DNA from: Thioalkalivibrio sp.
GTDB lineage: Bacteria > Pseudomonadota > Gammaproteobacteria > Ectothiorhodospirales > Ectothiorhodospiraceae
Reading direction: 5' to 3'
Length of the DNA: 31,871 bases
Assembly: GCA_003555285.1 (NCBI GenBank)
Contig: PWGH01000059.1
Span: 1 to 31,871 of the forward strand
In this document: piece by piece, positions 8,247 through 15,993 of the stretch
Layout of the letters: the number at the start of each line of letters is the position of its first letter
How positions within the stretch are numbered: position 1 is the first letter of the stretch
Translations under genes and position numbers: made by a program
Notes under the pieces: model-generated
Seen by the model: the letters and a program-made list of their open reading frames with translations, nothing else
Database searches by the model: none
What the model was told of the DNA's origin: nothing

Positions 8247-8438
8247 GCGACTGGCATAAGGCAAGGGTGCGACGTATAGTTATATTAATGCCTTGCTGAT
8301 CAACGTTGCCGTACTTTCCGATTGGATCGTTGAACGGGCCAATACAAGCATCAGCGGCTCACCAGCACCCAACCGCAGGAGCGAAACCCGTCGCTGCCGG
8401 ATGGGGATCCGGCCGGAGGGTCGGCCTGAGGGGATGAC
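8247..8438. promoter_or_regulatory. Divergent promoter region of the MinD-like and HDOD-kinase genes
   Basis: The 192 nt between the two divergent reading frames contain the most AT-rich run nearby (8274-8289), with TATAGT and TATATT as possible -10 elements. It is flanked by a 6-bp inverted repeat, AAGGCA (8258-8263) and TGCCTT (8289-8294). No good -35 hexamer was found on either strand. The inverted repeat could bind a regulator, but this is inference. Confidence 0.3.
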
Positions 8439-10622
8439 GTGTCCAAAGCAAAGGAAGCGGAAAAACAGGCACTGCCCAGTCTGCCCCAGGTACTGATCCG
8501 CATCCTGGATGCGGTGCAGGCCGACGCCACCGATTTCTCGGAACTGGCCACCGTAATCCTGCAAGACGCCGGCATGGCTGCCCGACTGGTTACGGCCGCC
8601 AACTCGCCGTTCTATTATCGTGGCAATCCCTGCCGCTCGGTGGACCGTGCGCTGTTCATGCTGGGTCTGGACACCGTCAAGAGCCTGGCGCTCACGGCTT
8701 CGATCCAACAATTGTTCGGCGGCCTGAACCAACAACATCGCGGTTTTCTGCGCCAAGTCTGGCACCGCGCGCTCGTCACTGCAAACCTGGCCCAGGTGCT
8801 GGCCACTCTGACCCGCTATCCGCATCCCGAAGAGGCCTATTTATGCGGCCTGCTGGTGGACATCGGGCGGCTGATCCGGCTCACCGAAGACGATGCCGGC
8901 TACTGGGACCTGCTGCAGACGCACGACGAGCAAACCCTGCTCCAGGCCGAGATCGAACGCTTCGGCGAGACCCATTGCGAATTCGCTGCGACCTGCATGG
9001 ACACCTGGGGTCTTGGTTCCTTGATGAGCGATGCGGTGCGTTATCACCAGGAGCCGGCCGAACAGGTGCAGGATGCCCATCATCTGGTGAAACTGTTGAA
9101 CGCCGCGTATCAACTCGGCCAGCACGATGCCGTGCCCAACGACGCGGCGCTCGCGGCGGCTGACCGCCTGTTCGGCCTGAACGAAGGCCTGGCGCGCGAA
9201 CTGCAACGCCGCGTGACGGACGACGTGACTCGGCTGGCGGGCTCCCTGGACATCGATATCGAGCCACGCGGAGAAGCCGGTGCAACCCATGCCGGCGAAT
9301 CTCCGGCAGACCGACCTCCGGTAAGCGACGGGCCCCGGGCGAGCGGGACTGCGGGAGCCCCCGTGGTGCGGGATGCCGGAATCATCGAGGCCGACCGTCG
9401 CGCGGATCGGGCGTTGGGCCAGCGCATTGGCGACCTGAGCCAGCTGCACCAATTCAATCAGACACTGTCGCGGGCACCCGCCGTCGAAGGTCGGCGCAGC
9501 TCGGCCCAGCGCGCGTTGTTCATCACCCTCGGTGTCGAACACAGCCTGATCTTCCAGACCGACGCCGGCGGGCAAACCATCAGCACCTGGATCGACGCCG
9601 AGGCCACGCCGGCCTTTACGCTACCGCTGGAGTCCGAACGCAGCCTGGTGACCGATGCCTTGCTGCAGCGCCGCCCGGTCTTTTGCGACGATCCATCGAC
9701 CCGGTCCCTCCCGGTGGTCGACCGGCAACTGCTGCGCCTGTGCCGGGCGGATGCCCTCTGGGCCTTCCCCCTGGTGCACGAGGACCAGCCCCGCGGCGTA
9801 CTGGTGCTGGGACTCACCGCGGACCAGCCGGCGCCACTGCGCGAACGCACGCTATTCATTCAGGCGCTGGCCCGCGAAATTGCCGCCACCCTGGGCGAAG
9901 CCCCGGAAACCGAGGCCAATGCGCAACTGGCATTGCGGATTCGCGAAACGGTGCACGAGGCTAGCAACCCGCTCAGCATCATCCAGAATTACCTGGGCCT
10001 GCTGCGCGTGAAGCTGGGTGAGGAACATGCGGCGCAGCGGGAGCTCGACCTGATCAAGGGCGAGATCGATCGGGTGGGACGCATCCTGCTGCGCCTGCGC
10101 GATCCGACGCCGGAAACCGCCGGCGCCGCGCCCGAGTCCTTGCACAGCATCGTGCGTCAGGTCACCGACATCGTCGCCCAGTCGCTGTGCGAGGCCCGCG
10201 GCATCGATCTGCAAGTCGATCTGGGGCCCGTCGACACCTCACTGCTGGGCCCGCTGTCCGGCGTGAGCGATTCGATCCGTCAGATCCTGACCAATCTGCT
10301 GAAAAACGCCACCGAGGCGCTCGCCGAAGGCGGTGTGATTCGCGTCCGGACCCGCGCGCCGGTGACCCTGAATGGCCGCCCCTTCACCCAATTGGTGATC
10401 GAAGACAATGGTCCGGGGCTGCCACCCGCGGTCGAGGCGGCCTTGTTCTCTCCGGTGAAGAGCACCAAGGGCGCCGGCCACTCGGGGCTCGGTCTCAGCA
10501 TCGTGAAGCGTCTGGTCGAATCGATCGGGGCGACGATCATCGGGGCGAGCGGACCGGAGGGCACGCGCTTCGAGCTCTTCCTGCCGCGTCCGGACGCCGG
10601 CCCACCGCAGACCCACGGCTGA
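8439..10622 (+). CDS. HDOD-GAF-like histidine kinase
   Basis: A 727-residue signalling protein. Residues about 12-210 form an HDOD domain (LPSLPQVLIRIL, VILQDAGMAARLVTAANSPF, ALFMLGLDTVKSLALTASIQ, GLLVDIGRLI), a family related to HD phosphohydrolases but normally without catalytic metal ligands. A low-complexity linker follows, then a GAF-like sensor region around 340-480. The kinase core has a His in VHEASNPLSIIQN (His506), an N box NLLKNATEA near 619, G1 DNGPGLPP and G2 GHSGLGLSI. There are no membrane segments, so it is cytoplasmic. No response regulator is adjacent, so the partner is unknown. The start is GTG 8439 with GAGGGGA upstream. The gene faces away from the MinD-like gene, which may be its functional partner. 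Confidence 0.9.
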   Translation: MSKAKEAEKQALPSLPQVLIRILDAVQADATDFSELATVILQDAGMAARLVTAANSPFYYRGNPCRSVDRALFMLGLDTVKSLALTASIQQLFGGLNQQHRGFLRQVWHRALVTANLAQVLATLTRYPHPEEAYLCGLLVDIGRLIRLTEDDAGYWDLLQTHDEQTLLQAEIERFGETHCEFAATCMDTWGLGSLMSDAVRYHQEPAEQVQDAHHLVKLLNAAYQLGQHDAVPNDAALAAADRLFGLNEGLARELQRRVTDDVTRLAGSLDIDIEPRGEAGATHAGESPADRPPVSDGPRASGTAGAPVVRDAGIIEADRRADRALGQRIGDLSQLHQFNQTLSRAPAVEGRRSSAQRALFITLGVEHSLIFQTDAGGQTISTWIDAEATPAFTLPLESERSLVTDALLQRRPVFCDDPSTRSLPVVDRQLLRLCRADALWAFPLVHEDQPRGVLVLGLTADQPAPLRERTLFIQALAREIAATLGEAPETEANAQLALRIRETVHEASNPLSIIQNYLGLLRVKLGEEHAAQRELDLIKGEIDRVGRILLRLRDPTPETAGAAPESLHSIVRQVTDIVAQSLCEARGIDLQVDLGPVDTSLLGPLSGVSDSIRQILTNLLKNATEALAEGGVIRVRTRAPVTLNGRPFTQLVIEDNGPGLPPAVEAALFSPVKSTKGAGHSGLGLSIVKRLVESIGATIIGASGPEGTRFELFLPRPDAGPPQTHG

Positions 10623-10754
10623 GGGTATCGCCGGGCATCAACCAAGCCACCGGAGCCTTTTGACCACCCCGCCCAACGCGCGCTGATCGGCCCGTTCTTG
10701 CCCGTTGTCCGTTCCTGCCCATTCGCGGTGCACAATCGAGCGGCTACCGACCCG

Positions 10755-11168
10755 TTATCGGTGATAGGCTCCGGCACGCTCGGGTTGATAGGTGACCTCC
10801 TCGATCCGGACGCGCAAGACCCGGCCACCCGGGGCCGGCCACTCGATTTCGTCGCCCTCCGACAGGCCCAGAAGCGCACTGCCCACCGGGGCCAGGATCG
10901 AAATCGTGCCGCCGGTCGCGTCCATGCCTTGCGGGTAGACCAGCGTCAAGCAGAATTCATCCTCGGAGGATTCGACCTTGAAGCGGACGGTCGAATTCAT
11001 CGTCACGACCGTCGGTGGCATGTCCTTCGGATCCACCAACGACGCACGCTCCAGCTCTTTTTCCAGATCCACTCGCCCCGGAAAGGCATCCTTGGGCAAC
11101 CCCTCCAGGAGCTTCTCCAGGCGCTGGGCATCAAGGGCAGAGATCAGCACTTCGGGTTTCCTGGTCAC
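10755..11168 (-). CDS. rnk: Nucleoside diphosphate kinase regulator Rnk (GreA/GreB-like)
   Basis: A 137-residue protein of the expected Rnk length. The N-terminal helical part (LISALDAQRLEKLLEGLP) is the short Rnk coiled-coil region. The C-terminal part (STVRFKVESSEDEFCLTLVYP, ISILAPVGSALLGLSEGDEI, WPAPGGRVLRVRIEEV) is a GreA/GreB-type FKBP-like fold. Rnk binds RNA polymerase near the secondary channel and affects nucleotide pools and growth regulation in enterics and pseudomonads. The start is GTG 11168 with GGAG 7 nt upstream. It stands alone, 130 nt from the convergent kinase gene and 162 nt from the ATP-grasp gene upstream on the same strand. Confidence 0.88.
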   Translation of the reverse strand: MTRKPEVLISALDAQRLEKLLEGLPKDAFPGRVDLEKELERASLVDPKDMPPTVVTMNSTVRFKVESSEDEFCLTLVYPQGMDATGGTISILAPVGSALLGLSEGDEIEWPAPGGRVLRVRIEEVTYQPERAGAYHR

Positions 11169-11330
11169 GATACGCTCCGTTTTCGGGGGTCACAAGCGTA
11201 CCCTCTGCACGATGCCGAGGCCAGCCGTGGACTGACAGCTGTGGACTGCACGGTCTCGGGCCGCATGGCATCGACCGTATTGCAATGGACTTGGGCGCCG
11301 GGCGGAGAGCACGGCCCCGGCCGCCGGCGT

Positions 11331-12614
11331 TTAACCGGAACGATCGATCTCGATCGGCAGGGCCTCCAGAATCGCCTCGTATTTCTGCATCAATTGCGCG
11401 TCGTCGCGGGCCCCGATGAACACGTGCACGATGTCATAACTGTAACTGTCCTGCTCGATCATATCGGACAGCCGCATGCCGTCCGTGATCGCGACATCGA
11501 TCGTGGTGCCCGGATGCCGTTCCTCGATCGCCCGGATCTGCTCCCGGGTCGGCGCCCGGCGGACCACCCCATCCTCGAAGCGTCGGACATGGAATTCCGC
11601 CGAACACCCGAAGGGCCCTTCTCCGCGGGGGAAATCCGGTGCCTGTCCACAGCCCAATTGCACCATGATCTGATGATCCGGAAAGCCGTCGACCTGTTCG
11701 AACAACAGCCCGTGCGATTGGGAAATTCGCGGATTGATCTCCAGCAAGGTGATGGCATCGCGGGACTCGTCATAGAAATACTCGATATTGAAGGCCGCCT
11801 GATCGTAGCCGATATGGGTCATGACCTTTTTCGACGCGGCCGCCAGGCGCTGCTTTACCGGCCCCGAGAGGATCGATGGATATTGATACCGAAAAAAGGA
11901 ACTGCGGTGGGGGTAGTTGAAGGAATCAACGACACCATAGATGACCACCTGGCCCTGGTGGACATAGCCGCAGACCGTGCACTGATGGCCGGCAATCATG
12001 CCCTCCGCAAGGCAATAGCCGCCGTCGACCGGGGCCACCGTTTCCGGCACCTGGGCATGATTCAGGAAGTCGTTGAACGGCGTTGCGATCGCGGAGATCT
12101 TGTCCCGAATCTTGCCCAGCGCCTGGTCCAGATCCTGCGCGTTCTCGATCTTGAACCCCAGCAGCGAGTCCGTACCCTTGACCGGTTTCAGCCAGAAGGG
12201 ATAGGGGAGATCGATCTTCGCCAGGGGGTCCGGATCGAAGGGATCCACCGGATGAAAGGGTGGAGTCATCTCCGGGATCACCTCGGCTTGGATACGGCGG
12301 CTCCAATACTTGTGTTCACAACGGGCGACGGCCTCCACCGAGGGCCCCGGCAACCCGAACTCGCGGCACAAGATCGGGACGATGGTGGTAACCGGAAAGT
12401 CCCAATAGCCGACCACCGCGTCGATGGTTCCGGGATACTCGCGAAGGCGTTCGCGCGCCGCCTCGAGCACCTGACGAAACGGATAGGTGCCCTTCGCCTT
12501 CACATCGTCAAAGGTCAGCAAGGGTTCGAAGCGATAGGTCTCGGCGTTGCGGATCGCCTGGAGTTGCTGCAGATTGAAGTCGTCGATCCCGAAAACGAAG
12601 ACGGTGCGTGTCAT
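11331..12614 (-). CDS. ATP-grasp family enzyme of unknown substrate
   Basis: A 427-residue protein with an N-terminal Rossmann-like half (TRTVFVFGIDDFNLQQLQAI) and a central and C-terminal ATP-grasp fold: FWLKPVKGTDSLLGFKI with the ATP-contacting Lys, YCLAEGMIAGHQCTVCGYV, AAFNIEYFYDE, and the metal-binding LLEINPRISQSHG. ATP-grasp enzymes join a carboxylate to an amine, thiol or similar group through an acyl phosphate. The closest general type is the biotin-carboxylase or D-Ala-D-Ala-ligase-like group, but no substrate can be assigned. ATG 12614 has GGAGGAGGGC directly upstream; a longer in-frame reading from 12665 is unlikely. No peptide or cofactor pathway genes are adjacent, so it is an orphan. 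Its last residues fall near IEIDRSG without a recognisable extra domain. Confidence 0.78.
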   Translation of the reverse strand: MTRTVFVFGIDDFNLQQLQAIRNAETYRFEPLLTFDDVKAKGTYPFRQVLEAARERLREYPGTIDAVVGYWDFPVTTIVPILCREFGLPGPSVEAVARCEHKYWSRRIQAEVIPEMTPPFHPVDPFDPDPLAKIDLPYPFWLKPVKGTDSLLGFKIENAQDLDQALGKIRDKISAIATPFNDFLNHAQVPETVAPVDGGYCLAEGMIAGHQCTVCGYVHQGQVVIYGVVDSFNYPHRSSFFRYQYPSILSGPVKQRLAAASKKVMTHIGYDQAAFNIEYFYDESRDAITLLEINPRISQSHGLLFEQVDGFPDHQIMVQLGCGQAPDFPRGEGPFGCSAEFHVRRFEDGVVRRAPTREQIRAIEERHPGTTIDVAITDGMRLSDMIEQDSYSYDIVHVFIGARDDAQLMQKYEAILEALPIEIDRSG

Positions 12615-12864
12615 GCCCTCCTCCTTCGGCTGTCCGGTGACGGCCGGCGGTATCGGCCCTACCATCCTGTTGAAAAAGTATGGGCCCCGTCCGAGGGAGC
12701 GTCAACGCCGGAATATGCCCCCTTTCCCGGGCGGGCCAACCGGCCCACTTGGCCGAAGGATCGCTCCCCGTCACCGATCGGAACGAATCCACCGACGCAG
12801 AGTCCGCTAGGTAGGTCCGTTCCCGGACGGCCCACGTCACCTTGAAGCGGCACGAGGAGATTCC

Positions 12865-13347
12865 GTGACTGAACCGACCATCCAACGCGGCGTATTGTTC
12901 TTTTGGTTGATCCTCAGTGTGGGGGTCGCCATGGCGATGGTCGCCCTCGGCATGGGTCTGGAGCCGGCGGGCGCACCGATCCTGCGTGCGCCACTGGGAT
13001 CGCCAGCCGCGGGGGCGCTCGGGTTCGGGCTACTGATGATCTGGGCCGCCTACGCCTATGGGCTCACGGCAGGGCGGGCCGCGGGCCGCGGCGATTACGC
13101 GTTGGCCGGGCTCAACCTGGGTCTGCCCCTGCTGTTGATGCTGCTCTGGTTGAACGGGCTCAATGGCCTGGCGTTCTTCGTGGCCCTGGGCTGGAGCATC
13201 AGCCTGATCGGCATGGGCCTGCGCCTGTTTCAACGCGAAGCGCTGGCGGCGCTGATGCTGTTGCCGATCCTCGGTGTAAGCCTGACCGGCATTCTGCTGT
13301 CGCTGACCCTGTGGGTCCTGCCGCCCGCCGAAACCGGGGGGTTCTGA
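12865..13347 (+). CDS. Small polytopic membrane protein, possibly TspO-like
   Basis: A 160-residue, very hydrophobic protein with about five transmembrane helices (near 10-27, 48-66, 80-98, 100-120 and 128-150). The order of segments and stretches such as LPLLLMLLWLNGLNGLAFFV and ALMLLPILGVSLTGILLSL faintly resemble TspO/MBR tryptophan-rich sensory proteins, but the usual conserved Trp/Pro motifs are mostly missing, so this is only a suggestion. The start is GTG 12865 behind GAGGAGATTCC, a strong ribosome site. It is divergent from the ATP-grasp gene and convergent with yaeQ. Confidence 0.6.
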   Translation: MTEPTIQRGVLFFWLILSVGVAMAMVALGMGLEPAGAPILRAPLGSPAAGALGFGLLMIWAAYAYGLTAGRAAGRGDYALAGLNLGLPLLLMLLWLNGLNGLAFFVALGWSISLIGMGLRLFQREALAALMLLPILGVSLTGILLSLTLWVLPPAETGGF

Positions 13348-13414
13348 GGCCGCGACCCGGGCATCCATCCGGCCTTGGAACCGGACCTCGGTTGGGGGCC
13401 GATTCGGACGTCGA

Positions 13415-13969
13415 TCAGGCGGCGCGCTCACCCTCGCGCTTCAACCACTCGAGGGCGACCTGGACGGTGACCTCGCCACAGGTGAACCAGGCGATCCCAT
13501 CCTGGATGCTGCATTGGACGCTCATGTTGCGCGCGGCCAGCGCCGCCAGCGCCTCGCTGGTTTCCACCGGCAGCTTGCACACGGCGAGATTGTCCGGTTT
13601 CGATAGCAAATCACGATGCTGGCGCCACCAGATGTCGACGGACCGCCCATAGGTCAACACCACCACCTGTCGGGCCTGTCCACAGGCCTTGCGGATATCG
13701 CGCGGATCCGGTGTGCCGACATCGATCCAACGCAGGATCGTTCCGGTCAAATCCTGATCGAACAGATCCGCCTCGTCCTCGGTGGATAGGCCCCGGCCGA
13801 ACTGCAGGCGATCGCTGGCGTACAGGCAGAACGCGAGCAGCCGCAGCATCAGCCGCTCGTCGGTCTCGGACGGATGACGGGCCAACGTCAGCGTATAACT
13901 GCCATAGTGCGACCGGTCCATGTCCGACACATGAAGTTCGGCCTTGAAGATGGTGGCTTTCAGGGACAT
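13415..13969 (-). CDS. yaeQ: YaeQ family protein
   Basis: A 184-residue protein, close to the 181 residues of E. coli YaeQ and homologous in appearance along its whole length. It starts MSLKATIFKAELHVSDMDR and has HYGSYTLTLARHPSETDERL, LTGTILRWIDVGTPDPRDIR and VEWLK-like helices at the end. YaeQ adopts a PD-(D/E)XK nuclease-like fold with conserved acidic residues, but its cellular role is uncertain; it was first reported as a suppressor linked to RfaH-type transcription effects. ATG 13969 is set by GGAGG 8 nt upstream. It is a single gene flanked by convergent and divergent neighbours. Confidence 0.9.
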   Translation of the reverse strand: MSLKATIFKAELHVSDMDRSHYGSYTLTLARHPSETDERLMLRLLAFCLYASDRLQFGRGLSTEDEADLFDQDLTGTILRWIDVGTPDPRDIRKACGQARQVVVLTYGRSVDIWWRQHRDLLSKPDNLAVCKLPVETSEALAALAARNMSVQCSIQDGIAWFTCGEVTVQVALEWLKREGERAA

Positions 13970-14209
13970 CGGCGGCGCCTCCTGCGGCACGGCGGAATCG
14001 ATCAGCCGCGAGCTTACCGCACTGGGGCCGCTACTGGAGGCCGCACGAGACGCGTGGGGCCCTGATGAAACACCACGGGGCTCAGCGCCCCCGCAGGCCC
14101 GGCTTACCCCGGCCGCACCACCCCGCCGCTTCCCGGATGCGCCGAGTGGCTGTATCCGTCGCCGGCTTGGTATCGTGCCGGCATCACGAACCCGCAACGG
14201 GGAAGGCCG

Positions 14210-14776
14210 ATGAAGCTGCGCGAAGCGATGAGCCGGCACCCACTGCAGGCGGCCATTCTCTTTCAGGGATCCTTGATCCCGCTGGCCTTGCTGCTGGGTG
14301 CGATTCTCGGCATACCGCTGCTGATCCATTTCCAATGGAGTCTCCAGGCGGTGCTCATCGGCGTGGCCGCCACCCTCCCGATGCTGGGTCTGCTCGGGTT
14401 GCTGGCGGGGAGCCAGCTGCGGGCCTATCACGACCTCACGGAGCAGGTGGTGGGGTTGCTCCGACACCTGTTTGCCGGCGCACCGCCGGGCGCGATCGCG
14501 CTGGTTGCGCTGCTGGCCGGCCTAGGGGAGGAATTGCTGATGCGCGGCGTGTTGCAGGGCGGGCTCGCCAGCCTTGTTCCGATCGAATGGGCCATTCTGA
14601 TCGCGGCCGTGATCTTCGGCCTGGCCCACTTCGTCAACGGGCTCTACTTCCTGTTTGCGACGCTGATCGGCATCTACCTGGGCGTGCTGTACCACCTGAC
14701 CGGCAACTTGCTGATCGTGGTCATCGCGCACGCGCTCTACGACTGGATCGCGATTCGCATCTACCTGGCGCGCTGA
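14210..14776 (+). CDS. CPBP family intramembrane metalloprotease
   Basis: A 188-residue membrane protein of the CAAX-protease/bacteriocin-processing (CPBP, Abi) family. All three hallmark motifs are present: GEELLMRG (paired Glu and Arg) near residues 106-113, FGLAHF near 140-145, and VVIAHALYDW near 169-178, giving the Glu and two His ligands expected for an active site. Several hydrophobic helices surround them. Such proteins cleave membrane-associated substrates; some are bacteriocin immunity proteins and many have unknown targets. ATG 14210 follows GGAAGG. The gene ends in a 16-nt tail-to-tail overlap with the convergent flavoprotein gene. Confidence 0.88.
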   Translation: MKLREAMSRHPLQAAILFQGSLIPLALLLGAILGIPLLIHFQWSLQAVLIGVAATLPMLGLLGLLAGSQLRAYHDLTEQVVGLLRHLFAGAPPGAIALVALLAGLGEELLMRGVLQGGLASLVPIEWAILIAAVIFGLAHFVNGLYFLFATLIGIYLGVLYHLTGNLLIVVIAHALYDWIAIRIYLAR

Positions 14777-15993
14777 TGCGAACCCGTGCCGCCGAGGGGT
14801 AGCGCTCGGGACCGCGCTGAATCCATCGCCCTCGGACGGCCCGGCTCCAGCCCGGCCTTCCAGGAGGCGCCGCCCTCACCCAGCGCGGGAACCTCCGTAT
14901 GCAGGAACCATTTCTCCGTAACCACCTTGCTGGTGAACCAGGGGCTGCGCAGCAAGGGGCGTGCGGCCAGGCCCTTTAACCAGCCCGGGAAGTGCACGCG
15001 GAACCGGCCTCCGCGCGGGCCGAAGCGCTCGCGGATGGCCTGCTGGTAGCCGGTGATCGCGCGTTCCGGTGCCTGCTGGTGGCGCTCGAGCATCTGCCCG
15101 GCGAGCAACGCCGATTCCACCGCCGGACGGATGCCCTCACCGCTTTGGGTATAGGCCAGCCCGGCGGCATCGCCGATCAGCAAACACCCGGGGGCCGCCA
15201 GGGGTCGCCGGGCATGCCCATGCAGCAGATAGGCATGGCTCTTGTATTGCCCCGGCAGGTCCGCGGGGATCCGGTCCCGGGCATGCAGGGCGTCGATGAA
15301 GGCCCGCAGATGCTCGGCCAGGTGCCGGTGGTCCTCCCGACCCAGGCCGATGTTCAGGTATTCGCCCTTGCGAAACACCCAGGCATAGCCGCGCAGATCA
15401 CGGCAGAACCACAACTCCGGCCGATCGCCGCGCACCCGGCAGTGCTGCTGCTGCTCGGGCGTCATCGCAAACTCCACTTCCTTGGCGGTCACCATGCGCT
15501 CATGCCGCCCCGGCCCCCGCCCGATATGGGCGGCCACCGGACAGAAATGCCCGCCCGCACCGACCAACCAGGGGGCGCGATACTGATCGTTCAGCTGCCA
15601 CAGACCGTCCTGGCGCACGATCTTCTTCACGGCGACGCCTTGGATGCATTCAGCACCGCTGCGCCGCAGCAGGTAGTGGTCGAATTCGTAGCGGCGAATG
15701 CCGTAGCTGACCGGGCTATCGCCCTGCTGATGCTCGCAGTGAGCTTGACCCATCAGACCGATGCGAAACCCGGTGATCGGCTGCAGCACATGCCCGCGGG
15801 CATAGGCCTGGGGATCCTCGCCCAAGGCCGCCCAGACCGCCGGCGTCACCCAGCCGGCGCAGGTCTTGTCCCGGGGAAAGGCGGCCTTGTCCAGGATCAG
15901 CGTGCGCCAGCCGTGGCCGACCATCGTCCGGGCCAGGGTGGCGCCGGCGGGTCCACCACCGACCACGATCAGGTCATAGTCATCCATGCTCAT
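14761..15993 (-). CDS. Geranylgeranyl-reductase-family FAD oxidoreductase
   Basis: A 410-residue FAD-dependent enzyme of the geranylgeranyl reductase/digeranylgeranylglycerophospholipid reductase type. The N-terminal dinucleotide motif is IVVGGGPAGATLA (9-21), followed by FPRDKTCAGWVTP, the typical substrate-side Cys-containing loop. The second FAD motif is CLLIGDAAGLAYTQSGEGIR, followed by a C-terminal helical cap. Family members reduce isoprenoid double bonds or act on other hydrophobic substrates. Here the gene overlaps the upstream CFA-synthase-like gene by 4 nt (ATGA), so its substrate is probably an acyl chain or other lipid handled by that methyltransferase. A direct assay or chemotype is needed to fix the reaction. 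GAGG lies 8 nt before ATG 15993; an in-frame ATG at 15987 is an alternative. Confidence 0.82.
   Translation of the reverse strand: MSMDDYDLIVVGGGPAGATLARTMVGHGWRTLILDKAAFPRDKTCAGWVTPAVWAALGEDPQAYARGHVLQPITGFRIGLMGQAHCEHQQGDSPVSYGIRRYEFDHYLLRRSGAECIQGVAVKKIVRQDGLWQLNDQYRAPWLVGAGGHFCPVAAHIGRGPGRHERMVTAKEVEFAMTPEQQQHCRVRGDRPELWFCRDLRGYAWVFRKGEYLNIGLGREDHRHLAEHLRAFIDALHARDRIPADLPGQYKSHAYLLHGHARRPLAAPGCLLIGDAAGLAYTQSGEGIRPAVESALLAGQMLERHQQAPERAITGYQQAIRERFGPRGGRFRVHFPGWLKGLAARPLLRSPWFTSKVVTEKWFLHTEVPALGEGGASWKAGLEPGRPRAMDSARSRALPLGGTGSHQRAR

Noticed and set aside
10735..10760. Small hairpin (ACCGA and TCGGT) at the end of rnk
   Set aside because: It overlaps the rnk stop codon and has no downstream T-run; the stem is only 5 bp.
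10698..12845. Long plus-strand open frame of about 715 codons
   Set aside because: It lies antisense to rnk and the ATP-grasp gene, both with recognisable motifs and ribosome sites.
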